A stretch of DNA of 64,000 bases from Paraburkholderia nodosa (lineage in GTDB: Bacteria; Pseudomonadota; Gammaproteobacteria; Burkholderiales; Burkholderiaceae). Under the pieces are notes generated by a model. It saw only the letters and a program-made list of their open reading frames with translations, had not been told where the DNA came from and ran no database searches. The position numbers and the translations under genes were made by a program. The stretch is from NCBI RefSeq assembly GCF_001718195.1, contig NZ_MCNV01000016.1:113771-177770 (forward strand), written 5' to 3'. Shown here one piece after another: positions 35,264-43,749 of this stretch (positions are counted from its first letter, which is position 1; every line of letters starts with the position of its first letter).

Positions 35264-35739
35264 TGGCCCTGCTCCCTGCCGCGCGGCGCGTCGGGCGCGA
35301 GCAGCACGCCTTTGGTGAACACGAAGCAGCCGTAGCCGCGCGTTTCGCCCGTGGCGATCACGCAGTAGGCCTTGCGGGCGCGCGCATAGAACGCATGGCG
35401 CTCGATAGGCGCGAACGGCACGGCGCGGCCTTCCGCGGCGTCGACCTCGGCCTGCGCTTCGTGCTGCACGGCGGGAATCGTGTTGGGTTCGCCGACCACT
35501 TCCATGCGCATGGCCGGGGCTTCGACGAAGGTGTCGAGCGGCAGCACGGAGAGGATCGCGCGCACGGCGCGGGGCGCATCGGCGCCGTCGATGCGCAGGA
35601 GCTTGCCGAGCACCGTGGCGCGCGCAACGGAGTCGGCGGGAAAGTTGGCGTCGCAAACGACGAGTTCGTCGCCGTGACCCATCGCGCGCAGCGCTTGCAG
35701 GACATCGGCGTTCAGAAGCGGGTCGAGATTCTTCAGCAT
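35260..35739 (-). CDS. RbsD/FucU family sugar mutarotase
   Basis: 159 residues. Family motif LRAMGHGDELVVCDANFP at about 17-34, where the His of MGHGD is catalytic, and the C-terminal pattern ERHAFYARARKAYCVIATGETRGYGCFVFTKGV of FucU-type proteins. Such enzymes interconvert ring or anomeric forms of a pentose or fucose so that the kinase gets the right one. Its ending is more FucU than RbsD. It lies between the ALDH16-type gene (42-base gap) and the kinase (4-base overlap). Confidence 0.88.
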   Translation of the reverse strand: MLKNLDPLLNADVLQALRAMGHGDELVVCDANFPADSVARATVLGKLLRIDGADAPRAVRAILSVLPLDTFVEAPAMRMEVVGEPNTIPAVQHEAQAEVDAAEGRAVPFAPIERHAFYARARKAYCVIATGETRGYGCFVFTKGVLLAPDAPRGREQGQ

Positions 35740-35781
35740 GCTTTTGTCTCCATTGATCTGGCGTTTTCTTGTTCGAAGCGC

Positions 35782-38163
35782 TCAGTCGCCGTACGGTATC
35801 CAGATGTTCTTCACCTGCACGGCATGGCGCAGGAACGGCAATCCTGCGCTCGTCCGGTCAAACCAGTCAACCTCCCGGCCATGATCGACGAAGGTCCGCT
35901 TCAGGTTGCCCACCGACTCGCGCTCCACGAGGGACGAATCGGCCGCCGTGCCGAAGCACCAGAGCGCGTCCACGTCGTCGTGCTTCGCGAGGGCCGGCAG
36001 CAGCGCGGCGCGCTCGCCGGTCAGGATGTTGAGCGCGCCCGCAGGCACATCCGAGGTTTCCACGACCTGATAGAAGTCCGTTGCCGCCAGCGGGCACGCC
36101 TCGCTCGCCAGCGCCACGACGCGATTGCCCATTGCGAGCGCCGGTGCGATCAGCGAAACGAAGCCGAGCAGCGGCGCTTCGTCGGGGCAGGCGATGCCGA
36201 CCACGCCCAGCGCCTCGTGCATGGCGAGCGCGACACCGCGCAACGGCGGGGTATGCACCGCGCCATCGAACTTGTCGGCCCACGCCGCGTAGCTGAAGAG
36301 CCGGTCGATCGCCATCTCCACTTCACGCCCGGCCGCGCGCGCGTCGTGCCCGGCGCGGCGCGTGAGTTGCCGTGCGAATTCTTCGGCGCGCGCGCTCAGG
36401 TTTTCCGCGAGGTAGTACAGCACCTGGGCGCGAGCGTGCGTGCTCATCTGGGTCCACTTGCCCGCGCCGCGCGCGGCGGCAACGGCGTCGCGCACGTCCT
36501 TGCGGCTGCCCGCACCGACTTCGCCCACCCATTCACCGTTTGGTGCGTAGATGGCGTGTGAATAGCCGCTATCGGGCCGTACCTGTTTGCCGCCGATAAA
36601 AAGCTTCGCAGTGCGATCGAGACCGCCGCCCGCGTGCGCAAAGTCTGGCGCCGGCGGGCGCACCTCACGTTGCGCGCGCATCGGCAGCTTGCTCCACGCG
36701 GCCGGCTTCAGATATTCGAACACGCCTTCGCGGCCGCCCTCGCGCCCGAAGCCCGATTCGCGGTAGCCGCCGAAGCCCACGCTCGCGTCGAAGAGGTTCG
36801 TCGCGTTGATCCACACCACGCCGCATTGCAGGCGCGGCGCGATGTCGAGCGCGCGCCCGATGGTCTCGCTCCACACGCTCGCGGCGAGGCCGTAGCGCGA
36901 ATTGTTGGCGAGCGCCACGGCCTCTTCCGGCGTGCGAAAGCTCATGGCCGCGAGCACCGGCCCGAAGATTTCCTCCTGCGCGAGCGTCGAGGCAGGCCCG
37001 ATGCCCGTCACGAGCGTCGGCGGATAGAAGCAGCCGCCCGATGGCAACTCGACTTCGCGCGGCTGCCACACGTTGCAGCCTTCGCGCCGCCCGGCTTCCA
37101 CGAGCGACTCGATGCGTTCGAGCTGCACCGGATCGACGATCGCGCCAATGTCGATGCCCTTGTCGAGCGAGGGCCCGACGCGCAGCGTCGCCATGCGGCG
37201 CTTGAGCTTCTCGATAAAGCGCGCCTCGACGCCCTCCTGCACCAGCAGCCGGGAACCCGCGCAGCATACCTGGCCCTGGTTGAACCAGATCGCGTCCACC
37301 ACGCCTTCCACGGCGCCGTCGAGGTCGGCGTCGTCGAACACGATGAACGGCGACTTGCCGCCCAGTTCGAGCGTGAGCGACTTGCCCGTGCCGGCCGTGG
37401 CCGTGCGGATGAGGCGACCTACTTCGGTCGAGCCCGTGAACGCGATCTTGTCGACGCCGGGATGCTCGACGAGCGCCGCGCCCGTGCTGCCGTCGCCCGT
37501 CACCACGTTGAGCACGCCCTTGGGCAGGCCGGCGCGATGCGCCAGTTCGGCGAACAGCAGCGCGGTGAGCGGCGTGTATTCGGCGGGCTTGAGTACAACG
37601 CAGTTGCCGAGTGCGATGGCGGGCGCCACTTTCCACGCGAGCATCAGCAGCGGGAAATTCCACGGCACGATCTGGCCGATCACGCCGAGCGGCGACCAGC
37701 CTTCCAGCTCGCTCTCCTGAAGCTGCGCCCAACCCGCGTGATGGAGGAAATGGCGCGCCACGAGCGGCACGTCGATGTCGCGCGCCTCGCGAATCGGCTT
37801 GCCGTTGTCGAGCGCCTCGAGCACGGCGAAGAGGCGGCTGTGGCGCTGCACCATGCGCGAGAGCGCGTAGAGATGCCGCGCGCGCGCCGCGCCGCCCATG
37901 GCGTACCACTCGGGCTGTGCCGCGCGTGCTGCCGCAACGGCCGCCGCTACGTCCGCCGCACCGCCTTGCGCCACGGCGGCGAGCGCCTCGCCCGTGGCGG
38001 GCGCGCGTACTTCGAAGCGCGCGCCATCGGCACTTTCGCGCCACGCGCCGTCAATGAAATGCCCAAACGCGGCCTCGTGCTGCGCGAGCCACGCGCGCAC
38101 GGGCTTATCGTCCTCGGGGGCGGGACCGTAATCCATCGTTCGGAAATACTCGGCTACGCTCAT
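35782..38163 (-). CDS. Two-domain aldehyde dehydrogenase of the ALDH16 type
   Basis: 793 residues, far longer than the usual ~490. Residues 1-490 form a full ALDH: VPWNFPLLMLAWK (166-178), FTGSTEVGR (242-250), general base Glu266 in LTLELGGK and nucleophile Cys300 (with Cys301) in NQGQVCCAG. After a linker, residues about 515-780 form a second ALDH-like domain (KLFIGGKQVR, YAPNGEWVGEVG, EALGVVGIACPDEAPLLGFVSLIAPALAMGN) with no GQxC motif and no ELGG, so it cannot be catalytic. This is the ALDH16 architecture. Next to deoC, its likely substrate is the acetaldehyde released by DeoC; this is inference. It is 13 bases downstream of deoC. Confidence 0.9.
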   Translation of the reverse strand: MSVAEYFRTMDYGPAPEDDKPVRAWLAQHEAAFGHFIDGAWRESADGARFEVRAPATGEALAAVAQGGAADVAAAVAAARAAQPEWYAMGGAARARHLYALSRMVQRHSRLFAVLEALDNGKPIREARDIDVPLVARHFLHHAGWAQLQESELEGWSPLGVIGQIVPWNFPLLMLAWKVAPAIALGNCVVLKPAEYTPLTALLFAELAHRAGLPKGVLNVVTGDGSTGAALVEHPGVDKIAFTGSTEVGRLIRTATAGTGKSLTLELGGKSPFIVFDDADLDGAVEGVVDAIWFNQGQVCCAGSRLLVQEGVEARFIEKLKRRMATLRVGPSLDKGIDIGAIVDPVQLERIESLVEAGRREGCNVWQPREVELPSGGCFYPPTLVTGIGPASTLAQEEIFGPVLAAMSFRTPEEAVALANNSRYGLAASVWSETIGRALDIAPRLQCGVVWINATNLFDASVGFGGYRESGFGREGGREGVFEYLKPAAWSKLPMRAQREVRPPAPDFAHAGGGLDRTAKLFIGGKQVRPDSGYSHAIYAPNGEWVGEVGAGSRKDVRDAVAAARGAGKWTQMSTHARAQVLYYLAENLSARAEEFARQLTRRAGHDARAAGREVEMAIDRLFSYAAWADKFDGAVHTPPLRGVALAMHEALGVVGIACPDEAPLLGFVSLIAPALAMGNRVVALASEACPLAATDFYQVVETSDVPAGALNILTGERAALLPALAKHDDVDALWCFGTAADSSLVERESVGNLKRTFVDHGREVDWFDRTSAGLPFLRHAVQVKNIWIPYGD

Positions 38164-38176
38164 CGGTATGGTCTGC

Positions 38177-39190
38177 TCAGGCTACGGGGTGGCGGTGGAA
38201 GGCGGAATAGCGGCCGCTCACATGGTGTTCGAGTTGGCGCTCGATGTCGGCGAGCAGACTCGACGCGCCGAAGCGGAACAGCTCGGGTTCGAGCCAGGGC
38301 CGCCCCAGCTCTTCCTTCATGAGGATCTGGTACGCGAGCGCGGTTTTGGCATTCGAGACGCCGCCCGCGGGCTTGAAGCCCACCAGCGCGCCGGTGCGCT
38401 CGCGGTATTCCCGAATCATGCGCACCATCACGAGCGAAACGTCGAGCGTGGCGTTGACCCCTTCCTTGCCCGTGGATGTCTTGATGAAGTCCGCGCCCGC
38501 CATCATGCAGACCATCGACGCGCGGGCGATGTTCGACAGCACGCGGATGTCGCCCGTGGCGAGAATCGCCTTCAGATGCGCGTCGCCGCAGGCCGCGCGA
38601 AACTCGCGCACTTCGTCGTAGAGCGCGCGCCAATTGCCGGTGAGCACGTGCTCGCGCGTGACGACGATGTCGATTTCCTCGGCGCCGTCCTTAACGGAGG
38701 CCTCGATTTCCTTGAGCTTGAGCGCGTGCGGATTGAGGCCCGCCGGAAAACCGGTGGAAACTGCCGCGACGGGAATGCCACTGCCTGCCAGCGCATCCAC
38801 GGCTGCCGCAACGAAGCGGTGGTACACGCACACCGCGCCTGTCGTGATGGCATCGGGCGCGAAGCCGAGCGCCGCGAGCAGGTCGGCGCGCACGGGGTGG
38901 CGCGCCTTCGTGCACAGGCGCCGCACGCGGCCTTCGGTGTCGTCGCCGTTGAGCGTGGTGAGATCGATGCAGGTGATGGCCTTCAGGAGCCACGCGGCCT
39001 GCGCGTCCTTCTTGACCGCGCGGCGCGTGCCGAGCGTGGCCGTGCGCCGCTCGACGGCGGACTGGTTGACGCGCAAGGCGTCGAGCCACGCCGCGTCGAA
39101 CGCCACGCCGGCGTTGCGCGCTAAATGCGCAGCATGCTGGGCGGGCGCGCCGCGCAGCACGACGAGCGAGTTCGTTGAGGCTTCTGACAT
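38177..39190 (-). CDS. deoC: Deoxyribose-phosphate aldolase
   Basis: 337 residues from ATG 39190. Class I aldolase barrel with the DERA signature: EEIDIVV (Asp174), Schiff-base Lys237 in DFIKTSTGK and the second lysine Lys273 in VGFKPAGGV. It cleaves 2-deoxyribose-5-phosphate to glyceraldehyde-3-phosphate and acetaldehyde. Compared with E. coli DeoC it has an N-terminal extension of about 60 residues and a C-terminal tail, like the longer eukaryotic/actinobacterial-type DERAs. It heads the operon with the ALDH16-type enzyme, mutarotase, kinase and importer. A good promoter and a palindrome lie upstream. Confidence 0.94.
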   Translation of the reverse strand: MSEASTNSLVVLRGAPAQHAAHLARNAGVAFDAAWLDALRVNQSAVERRTATLGTRRAVKKDAQAAWLLKAITCIDLTTLNGDDTEGRVRRLCTKARHPVRADLLAALGFAPDAITTGAVCVYHRFVAAAVDALAGSGIPVAAVSTGFPAGLNPHALKLKEIEASVKDGAEEIDIVVTREHVLTGNWRALYDEVREFRAACGDAHLKAILATGDIRVLSNIARASMVCMMAGADFIKTSTGKEGVNATLDVSLVMVRMIREYRERTGALVGFKPAGGVSNAKTALAYQILMKEELGRPWLEPELFRFGASSLLADIERQLEHHVSGRYSAFHRHPVA

Positions 39191-39207
39191 AGGCTGAGTG
39201 GCGAATT

Positions 39208-39276
39208 TGTGCAATGCACATCAAACCGTGGTGGTTTATTCGCACCCATCCTATACCGATGAAACGATCGTGACAA
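39208..39276 (-). promoter_or_regulatory. deoC operon promoter and palindrome
   Basis: On the leftward strand, -35 TTGTCA (39276-39271) and -10 TAGGAT (39253-39248) are 17 bases apart. About 30 bases into the predicted leader is the palindrome TGTGCAATGCACA (39208-39220). Its GTGCAATGCAC core recurs, with one change, in the centre of the MFS leader repeat at 26884. A second small repeat AAACC...GGTTT lies at 39223-39237. Confidence 0.5.
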
Positions 39277-39336
39277 TACTCGTTACAATCCTATCTATCG
39301 GGCTCGGGACGTGGGAACGCTGACCCAGACAGCGGT

Positions 39337-39582
39337 TTAGAACTGCAACCGATACCGTACGAAATCGTCGGCTTGCGCGAATTCGTCGTAGAGCTCGCGC
39401 GCGGGGTTGTCCTCGCGCGTATGCCAGTAAAGACGCGACCATGCGCGCGAACGCGCCAGTGCGATGAGGTCTTCGATGAGCCGCCTGCCGATGCCCTGGC
39501 CGCGGCAAGCGGGATCGACGAACAGGTCTTCGAGGTAGCAAATGGGCGCATCGACCCATGTGCCTTCATGCAGCACGCACAT
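39337..39582 (-). pseudogene. N-terminally truncated GNAT acetyltransferase
   Basis: 81 residues, whereas the family is about 150. It holds the second half of a GNAT fold: YLEDLFVDPACRGQGIGRRLIEDLIALARSRAW (the acetyl-CoA pyrophosphate loop is intact) and WHTREDNPARELYDEF...FVRYRL, the typical C terminus of diamine-acetyltransferase-like proteins. The missing N-terminal strands are not found in any frame upstream. Its ATG follows directly on the stop codon of the next GNAT gene (TGA-ATG), so it may be a coupled fragment or a decaying relic. I favour a relic. Confidence 0.65.
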
Positions 39583-40302
39583 TCAGGAGGTTGCCGCTTC
39601 TCTCAAGCTCGCAAGCGACGCGCGCTGCTGGCCTTGCGCGTCGAAGTTCTCCTTCGAGAGCCACTGCTCGAACGCTGCTTTTATGAGCGGCCAGTCCTGG
39701 TCGATGATCGCGAACCACGCGGTGTCGCGGTTACGACCCTTGTACACGATCGCCTGGCGGAAAATGCCCTCGAACTGGAAGCCCAGACGCAACGCCGTCT
39801 TGCGCGAAGGCGCGTTGAGGCTGTCGCATTTCCATTCGTAGCGCCGGTAGCCGAGATCGTCGAACACGTACCGCATCAGCAGGTACTGCGCCTCGGTGGA
39901 AAGCGGCGTTTGCTTCAGGCGCGGCGAAAACGTCACGCTGCCCACTTCGATTACGCCATGCACCGGCTCGATGCGCATGAGCGCGAACGTACCCACGGCC
40001 TTCCCGCTCGCGCGGTCGATCACGGCGTAATGGAACGGGTCGCTCGATGCAGCCGCTTTCGCGAGATATTCGCGAAACGCGGCGAAGTCGGTGAAGGGCT
40101 CGGAGAACAGGTAGGTCCAGTCGCGACCGTCGGTCGCCGTGCCGTAGGCTTCGAAGAGATCGGCGGCGTGGCGGTCGAGGTCGATCGGCTCGATGCGGCA
40201 GAACCGGCCCTCGATCGTCACACGCGCCGGCCGTTCGCGCGGCTGCCAGCCGCTGACAGGGTCCCCGATGGGCTGCTGGAATTCGTTCAGTCTTGCGGAC
40301 AT
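39583..40302 (-). CDS. GNAT acetyltransferase, RimJ/RimL type
   Basis: 239 residues from ATG 40302. The RimJ/RimL-like pattern VTIEGRFCRIEPIDLDRHAADLFEAY, WTYLFSEPF, GTFALMRIEPVHGVIEVGSVTFSPRLKQTPLSTEAQYLLMRYVFDDLGYRRYEWKCDSLN and SRKTALRLGFQFEGIFRQ spans the whole fold. Close relatives acetylate amino groups of proteins or small molecules; the substrate is unknown. It is complete, in contrast to the GNAT remnant directly behind it. Confidence 0.87.
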   Translation of the reverse strand: MSARLNEFQQPIGDPVSGWQPRERPARVTIEGRFCRIEPIDLDRHAADLFEAYGTATDGRDWTYLFSEPFTDFAAFREYLAKAAASSDPFHYAVIDRASGKAVGTFALMRIEPVHGVIEVGSVTFSPRLKQTPLSTEAQYLLMRYVFDDLGYRRYEWKCDSLNAPSRKTALRLGFQFEGIFRQAIVYKGRNRDTAWFAIIDQDWPLIKAAFEQWLSKENFDAQGQQRASLASLREAATS

Positions 40303-40474
40303 GCGTGACAAGCTCCTCTTGCGCGGGACGTAGCCAATATTCGCGTTAAGGTACCGCATGTCGTGGTTCTGTGGAAAGGTCCACGAACGGCAGGGTGCGT
40401 GGAACCACGCAGCGCACACCAATTGTTCAGTTTTCCTCTGCTTTTCGATTCCCGCCTGCGCGCGCCATTGCGGA

Positions 40475-41755
40475 TCACCGACGCCCACCCGCAAGCCGCA
40501 CCGCATCGGGATGCCGCCGCAACCGCAGCATCGCCACACAGCCGAGCGCCGGTCCCACGGCCAGCATGCCGAAGCCGCCCCGCCATCCCAGCCACGCCAC
40601 CGCGTACGGCACGAGATGAATGCTCACCAGCGTGAGCAGAAAACCCGCGCAAGTCTGCGCGGTCAGCAGCGTGCCGACCGAGTCCGGATCGGCCAGTTCG
40701 GCCACGCTCGCCGAAAACTGCGCGGAATCGGCGATCACCGAGACGCCCCACACGAGCGCGACCGCGCCCATCACGATGAGCGGCGCGTGAGCCAGCCAGC
40801 CCATCAGCGCGGCACACGTTGCGCTCGTCGCCATCGCGCCGACCGTGACGGCCGTGCGCCCCACGCGGTCCGCCAGCACGCCGCCGAGCCACGCACCCGC
40901 CGCGCCGATCGCGATCACGCTGAAGGTCATCCACTCCGCGCGCGTGCGGGCGTTGGCCATGCCGCGCGCGACGAACGTTTGCTGCAGGAACAGCGCGAGC
41001 CACGCCCACATCGCGTAAAGCTCCCACATGTGGCCGAGGTAACCGAGATTGGCGAGCCGCAAGGCGGGTCGCCGCCACGCCTGCGCGACCTTCGCAACGT
41101 CGATGCGCGTCGCGCGCCGGATATTCGGCCCGATGCCCGCAAAGCCGATCAGCACCGCGGCGCACGCCGCGCAAGCCGCGGCGACGCCATAGATCGTGCG
41201 CCAGCCGAGCCCGCCCGTGGCCGCCAGCAGATGCGGGCTTGCCGAGCCGAGCGTGAGCGCGCCCACGAGCAGGCCGACGAGCAGACCGAGATCGCCTTGC
41301 GCCCAGGTGGCCGCGAGCCGCATGCCGACGGGATACACGCCCGCCATGCACATGCCCGTGATGAACCGCAGCGCAACAACCGCACCGCCGACCGGCGGCA
41401 GGAACGCGAGCGACGCCGTGGCCACGGCCGCCACGAGCGCGGAACCCGCAAGCAGCCGGCGCAGATCGTAGCGGTCGGGCAGCGAAAGTAACGCGGACGT
41501 GATGGTGCCGGCCACGAATCCGCACTGCACGGCGCTCGTGAGCAAGGCTTCGTCGAAGGCGGCAATGGCGTGCGCCTGTTTGATGAGGACCACCACGGTG
41601 CTCGACGAAAACCATACGCCCATCGCCGCCACTTGCGCGAGGAGCAGCAATGCGAGCGAGGCGGCCTTGCCGCGTTGCGCCGCGCCAAGCCCCGGCGGCC
41701 CCGTTTCGTCCGACGAACGGGAACCGGCAGCGCCCTGGGAAGGCGTGCGCGTCAC
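40475..41755 (-). CDS. MFS transporter (cyanate/nitrate-like branch)
   Basis: 426 residues from GTG 41755, two bases after the flavin reductase stop, so translation is probably coupled. Twelve helices; patterns such as VGMRLAATWAQGDLGLLVGLLVGALTLGSASPHL and GVLADRVGRTAVTVGAM fit the MFS fold. The N-terminal 30 residues are polar. In an operon with a two-component flavin monooxygenase it probably imports the substrate, a sulfonated, nitrogenous or similar organic compound. Confidence 0.83.
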   Translation of the reverse strand: MTRTPSQGAAGSRSSDETGPPGLGAAQRGKAASLALLLLAQVAAMGVWFSSSTVVVLIKQAHAIAAFDEALLTSAVQCGFVAGTITSALLSLPDRYDLRRLLAGSALVAAVATASLAFLPPVGGAVVALRFITGMCMAGVYPVGMRLAATWAQGDLGLLVGLLVGALTLGSASPHLLAATGGLGWRTIYGVAAACAACAAVLIGFAGIGPNIRRATRIDVAKVAQAWRRPALRLANLGYLGHMWELYAMWAWLALFLQQTFVARGMANARTRAEWMTFSVIAIGAAGAWLGGVLADRVGRTAVTVGAMATSATCAALMGWLAHAPLIVMGAVALVWGVSVIADSAQFSASVAELADPDSVGTLLTAQTCAGFLLTLVSIHLVPYAVAWLGWRGGFGMLAVGPALGCVAMLRLRRHPDAVRLAGGRR

Positions 41756-41757
41756 GC

Positions 41758-42267
41758 TCAGGCCGCCGCCGCTGCCGCTTGCGCCTGTGCGAGCACGCGA
41801 TGAAACGCGCGGCCGAACCAGATCAGCCCGTCGCGCCCGCCCACCATGCGCGCCGCCTTGATCTCACAGAAGAACACCGTGTGCGTGCCGACTTCGGTTG
41901 TGCGCGCGATGCGGCAATCGAACGAACTCACCGCGCCGCGCAGCGCGGGCGCGCCCGTTTCGAGCCGATACCACTCGGCGAGCGCGAAACGTTCGTCCAT
42001 GTCGATGTCTTTCGTGGCGAAGCGCGTGGCCACCTCGCGCTGATCGGCCGCCAGCACGTTCACGCAGAGCCGCCCGTTCTCGCGCAGGATCGCGTTGTTG
42101 CGGCTCGTGCGATTGATGCAGACGAGCAGCGTGGGAGGCTCGTCCGTCACGCCACACACCGCGGACGCCGTACAGCCGGCGCGCCCGGCGTCGCCATCGG
42201 TGGTGACGATGTTCACGGCGGCGCCAAGACCGGACATGGCGTCGCGAAAGAGGGATTTGTCTACCAT
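41758..42267 (-). CDS. NAD(P)H:flavin reductase component
   Basis: 169 residues of the flavin-reductase-like (HpaC/RutF/DIM6-NTAB) split-barrel fold: FRDAMSGLGAAVNIVTTDGDAGRAGCTASAVCGVTDEPPTLLVCINRTSRNNAILRENGRLCVNVLA, with the flavin-binding and C-terminal GRAFHRV parts. It supplies reduced FMN to a partner monooxygenase. The partner is the gene 64 bases upstream in the same operon. The C terminus is a poly-Ala tail (QAQAAAAAA). Confidence 0.9.
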   Translation of the reverse strand: MVDKSLFRDAMSGLGAAVNIVTTDGDAGRAGCTASAVCGVTDEPPTLLVCINRTSRNNAILRENGRLCVNVLAADQREVATRFATKDIDMDERFALAEWYRLETGAPALRGAVSSFDCRIARTTEVGTHTVFFCEIKAARMVGGRDGLIWFGRAFHRVLAQAQAAAAAA

Positions 42268-42331
42268 ATTCTCGCCCGCTTGCCGCGGTCTCCTCGTAGC
42301 GGGAATTCAGTGCCCGATTTTCATGCGTCGC

Positions 42332-43705
42332 TCATGCCTCGTTCACGCGCGCGCCGCGATGCTGCGCTGCCGCGTGAGAGGCCGGCAGGCGCGCGCGGCC
42401 GGAGAGCTTTTCGCGCAGGGTGCCCTCACGATACGCGCTTTTATACACGCCACGTGCTTGCAGCTCGGGCACCAGCAGTTCGACCACGTCGTCGAAGCAT
42501 TCGGGCACCACCGTGCGCGAGAGATTGAAGCCATCCACGCCGGCCGTTTCGCTCCACTCGATCAACGTCTGCGCGATGCTCTGCGCAGAGCCGACCCACG
42601 GCGCCTGACGGCTGCCAAGCACCATCTGCTCGAGCAGCGTGCGGCGCGTCCATTGCGGCCCGGCGCTGCGCGTCATGGCCTCGACGTTCGACACGATCGC
42701 CTGGCTCTTGCCCGTCTCGATGGGCTCGTCGAGGTCGTAACGCGCGAAGTCGATGCCAAGCGACGCCGCCGCGTGCGCGAGCGCCGCTTCCGAACTCACG
42801 TAGCGCCGGTACTCGTCGAACTTCTCGCGCGCTTCGCTATCCGTGCGTCCGACGACCAGCGTCGCGCCCAGAAAGACCTTCACGTCGTCGGCCGCGCGCC
42901 CGAGTTGCACCGCTTGCGCCCGAATGTCTCCGACGATCTCCTTTACGCCTTCCCTCTTCTGACCGTTGATGAACACGCATTCGGCGTGCGTCGCGGCGAA
43001 ACGCCTGCCGCGCGTGGACGACCCCGCCTGGTACAGCACCGGCGTGCGCTGTGGCGACGGCGCGCACAGATGCATCGCATCCACCTTGTATTGCGGCCCG
43101 CGATGATGAATCATCCGCACGCGCGCGGGATCGGCGTAGATGCCGCCGGCGCGATCGTTGAGGACGGCGTCGTCGTCCCAGCTGCCTTCCCAGAGCTTGT
43201 AGACGAGCGCCATGTATTCGTCGGCCAGATCGTAGCGGTCGTCGTGAGCGTTCTGGCCGTCGATGCCGATGGCGCGGGCCGCGCTGTCGAGGTAGCCCGT
43301 CACGATGTTCCAGCCGATGCGCCCGCCCGTGAGATGGTCGAGCGTGGACATGCGCCGCGCGAACAGAAACGGCTGTTCGTACGTGAGATTGGCCGTCACG
43401 CCAAAGCCCAGATGCTGCGTCACCGCGGCCATGGCGGGAATGACGAGCGTGGGATCGTTCACGGGCACCTGCACCGCGCCGCGCAGCGCGGCGTCGGCAT
43501 TGCCGCCGTAGACGTCGTATACGCCGACGACGTCGGCGAAGAAAATGCCGTCGAAGAGGCCCCGTTCGAGCTTCTTCGCGTAGTCGGTCCAGTACTGGAG
43601 TTCCGTATAGCGGCTCGACTGGTCGCGCGGATGTGTCCACAAGCCTTGCTGAATGTGGCCCACGCAGTTCATGTCGAAAGCGTTCAGACGGATTTCACGT
43701 GGCAT
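42332..43705 (-). CDS. FMN-dependent monooxygenase, NtaA/SnaA/DszA family
   Basis: 457 residues from ATG 43705 with AAAGGAG just upstream. Luciferase-like barrel with family patterns GLFDGIFFADVVGVYDVYGG, GFGVTANLTYEQPFLFARRMSTLDHLTGGRIGWNIVTGYLDSAARAIG, HHRGPQYKVDAMHLCAPSPQRTPVLYQAG and GVDGFNLSRTVVPE. These are the two-component flavin monooxygenases acting on nitrilotriacetate, EDTA, dibenzothiophene sulfone, dimethyl sulfone and similar. Reduced FMN comes from the downstream reductase. The substrate is not readable; the MFS gene completes an uptake-and-oxidation unit. Confidence 0.9.
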   Translation of the reverse strand: MPREIRLNAFDMNCVGHIQQGLWTHPRDQSSRYTELQYWTDYAKKLERGLFDGIFFADVVGVYDVYGGNADAALRGAVQVPVNDPTLVIPAMAAVTQHLGFGVTANLTYEQPFLFARRMSTLDHLTGGRIGWNIVTGYLDSAARAIGIDGQNAHDDRYDLADEYMALVYKLWEGSWDDDAVLNDRAGGIYADPARVRMIHHRGPQYKVDAMHLCAPSPQRTPVLYQAGSSTRGRRFAATHAECVFINGQKREGVKEIVGDIRAQAVQLGRAADDVKVFLGATLVVGRTDSEAREKFDEYRRYVSSEAALAHAAASLGIDFARYDLDEPIETGKSQAIVSNVEAMTRSAGPQWTRRTLLEQMVLGSRQAPWVGSAQSIAQTLIEWSETAGVDGFNLSRTVVPECFDDVVELLVPELQARGVYKSAYREGTLREKLSGRARLPASHAAAQHRGARVNEA

Positions 43706-43735
43706 GCCGGCTCCTTTTGGGCGCGCTCGATGCCA

Positions 43736-43749
43736 TCTACTATAGTAGA
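43736..43749. promoter_or_regulatory. Perfect 14-bp palindrome before the monooxygenase operon
   Basis: TCTACTATAGTAGA is its own reverse complement, centred about 37 bases upstream of ATG 43705. It contains -10-like hexamers (TACTAT/TATAGT). A dimeric repressor site (for example GntR, MarR or TetR type) is the simplest reading. No regulator of those families is adjacent. Confidence 0.6.
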
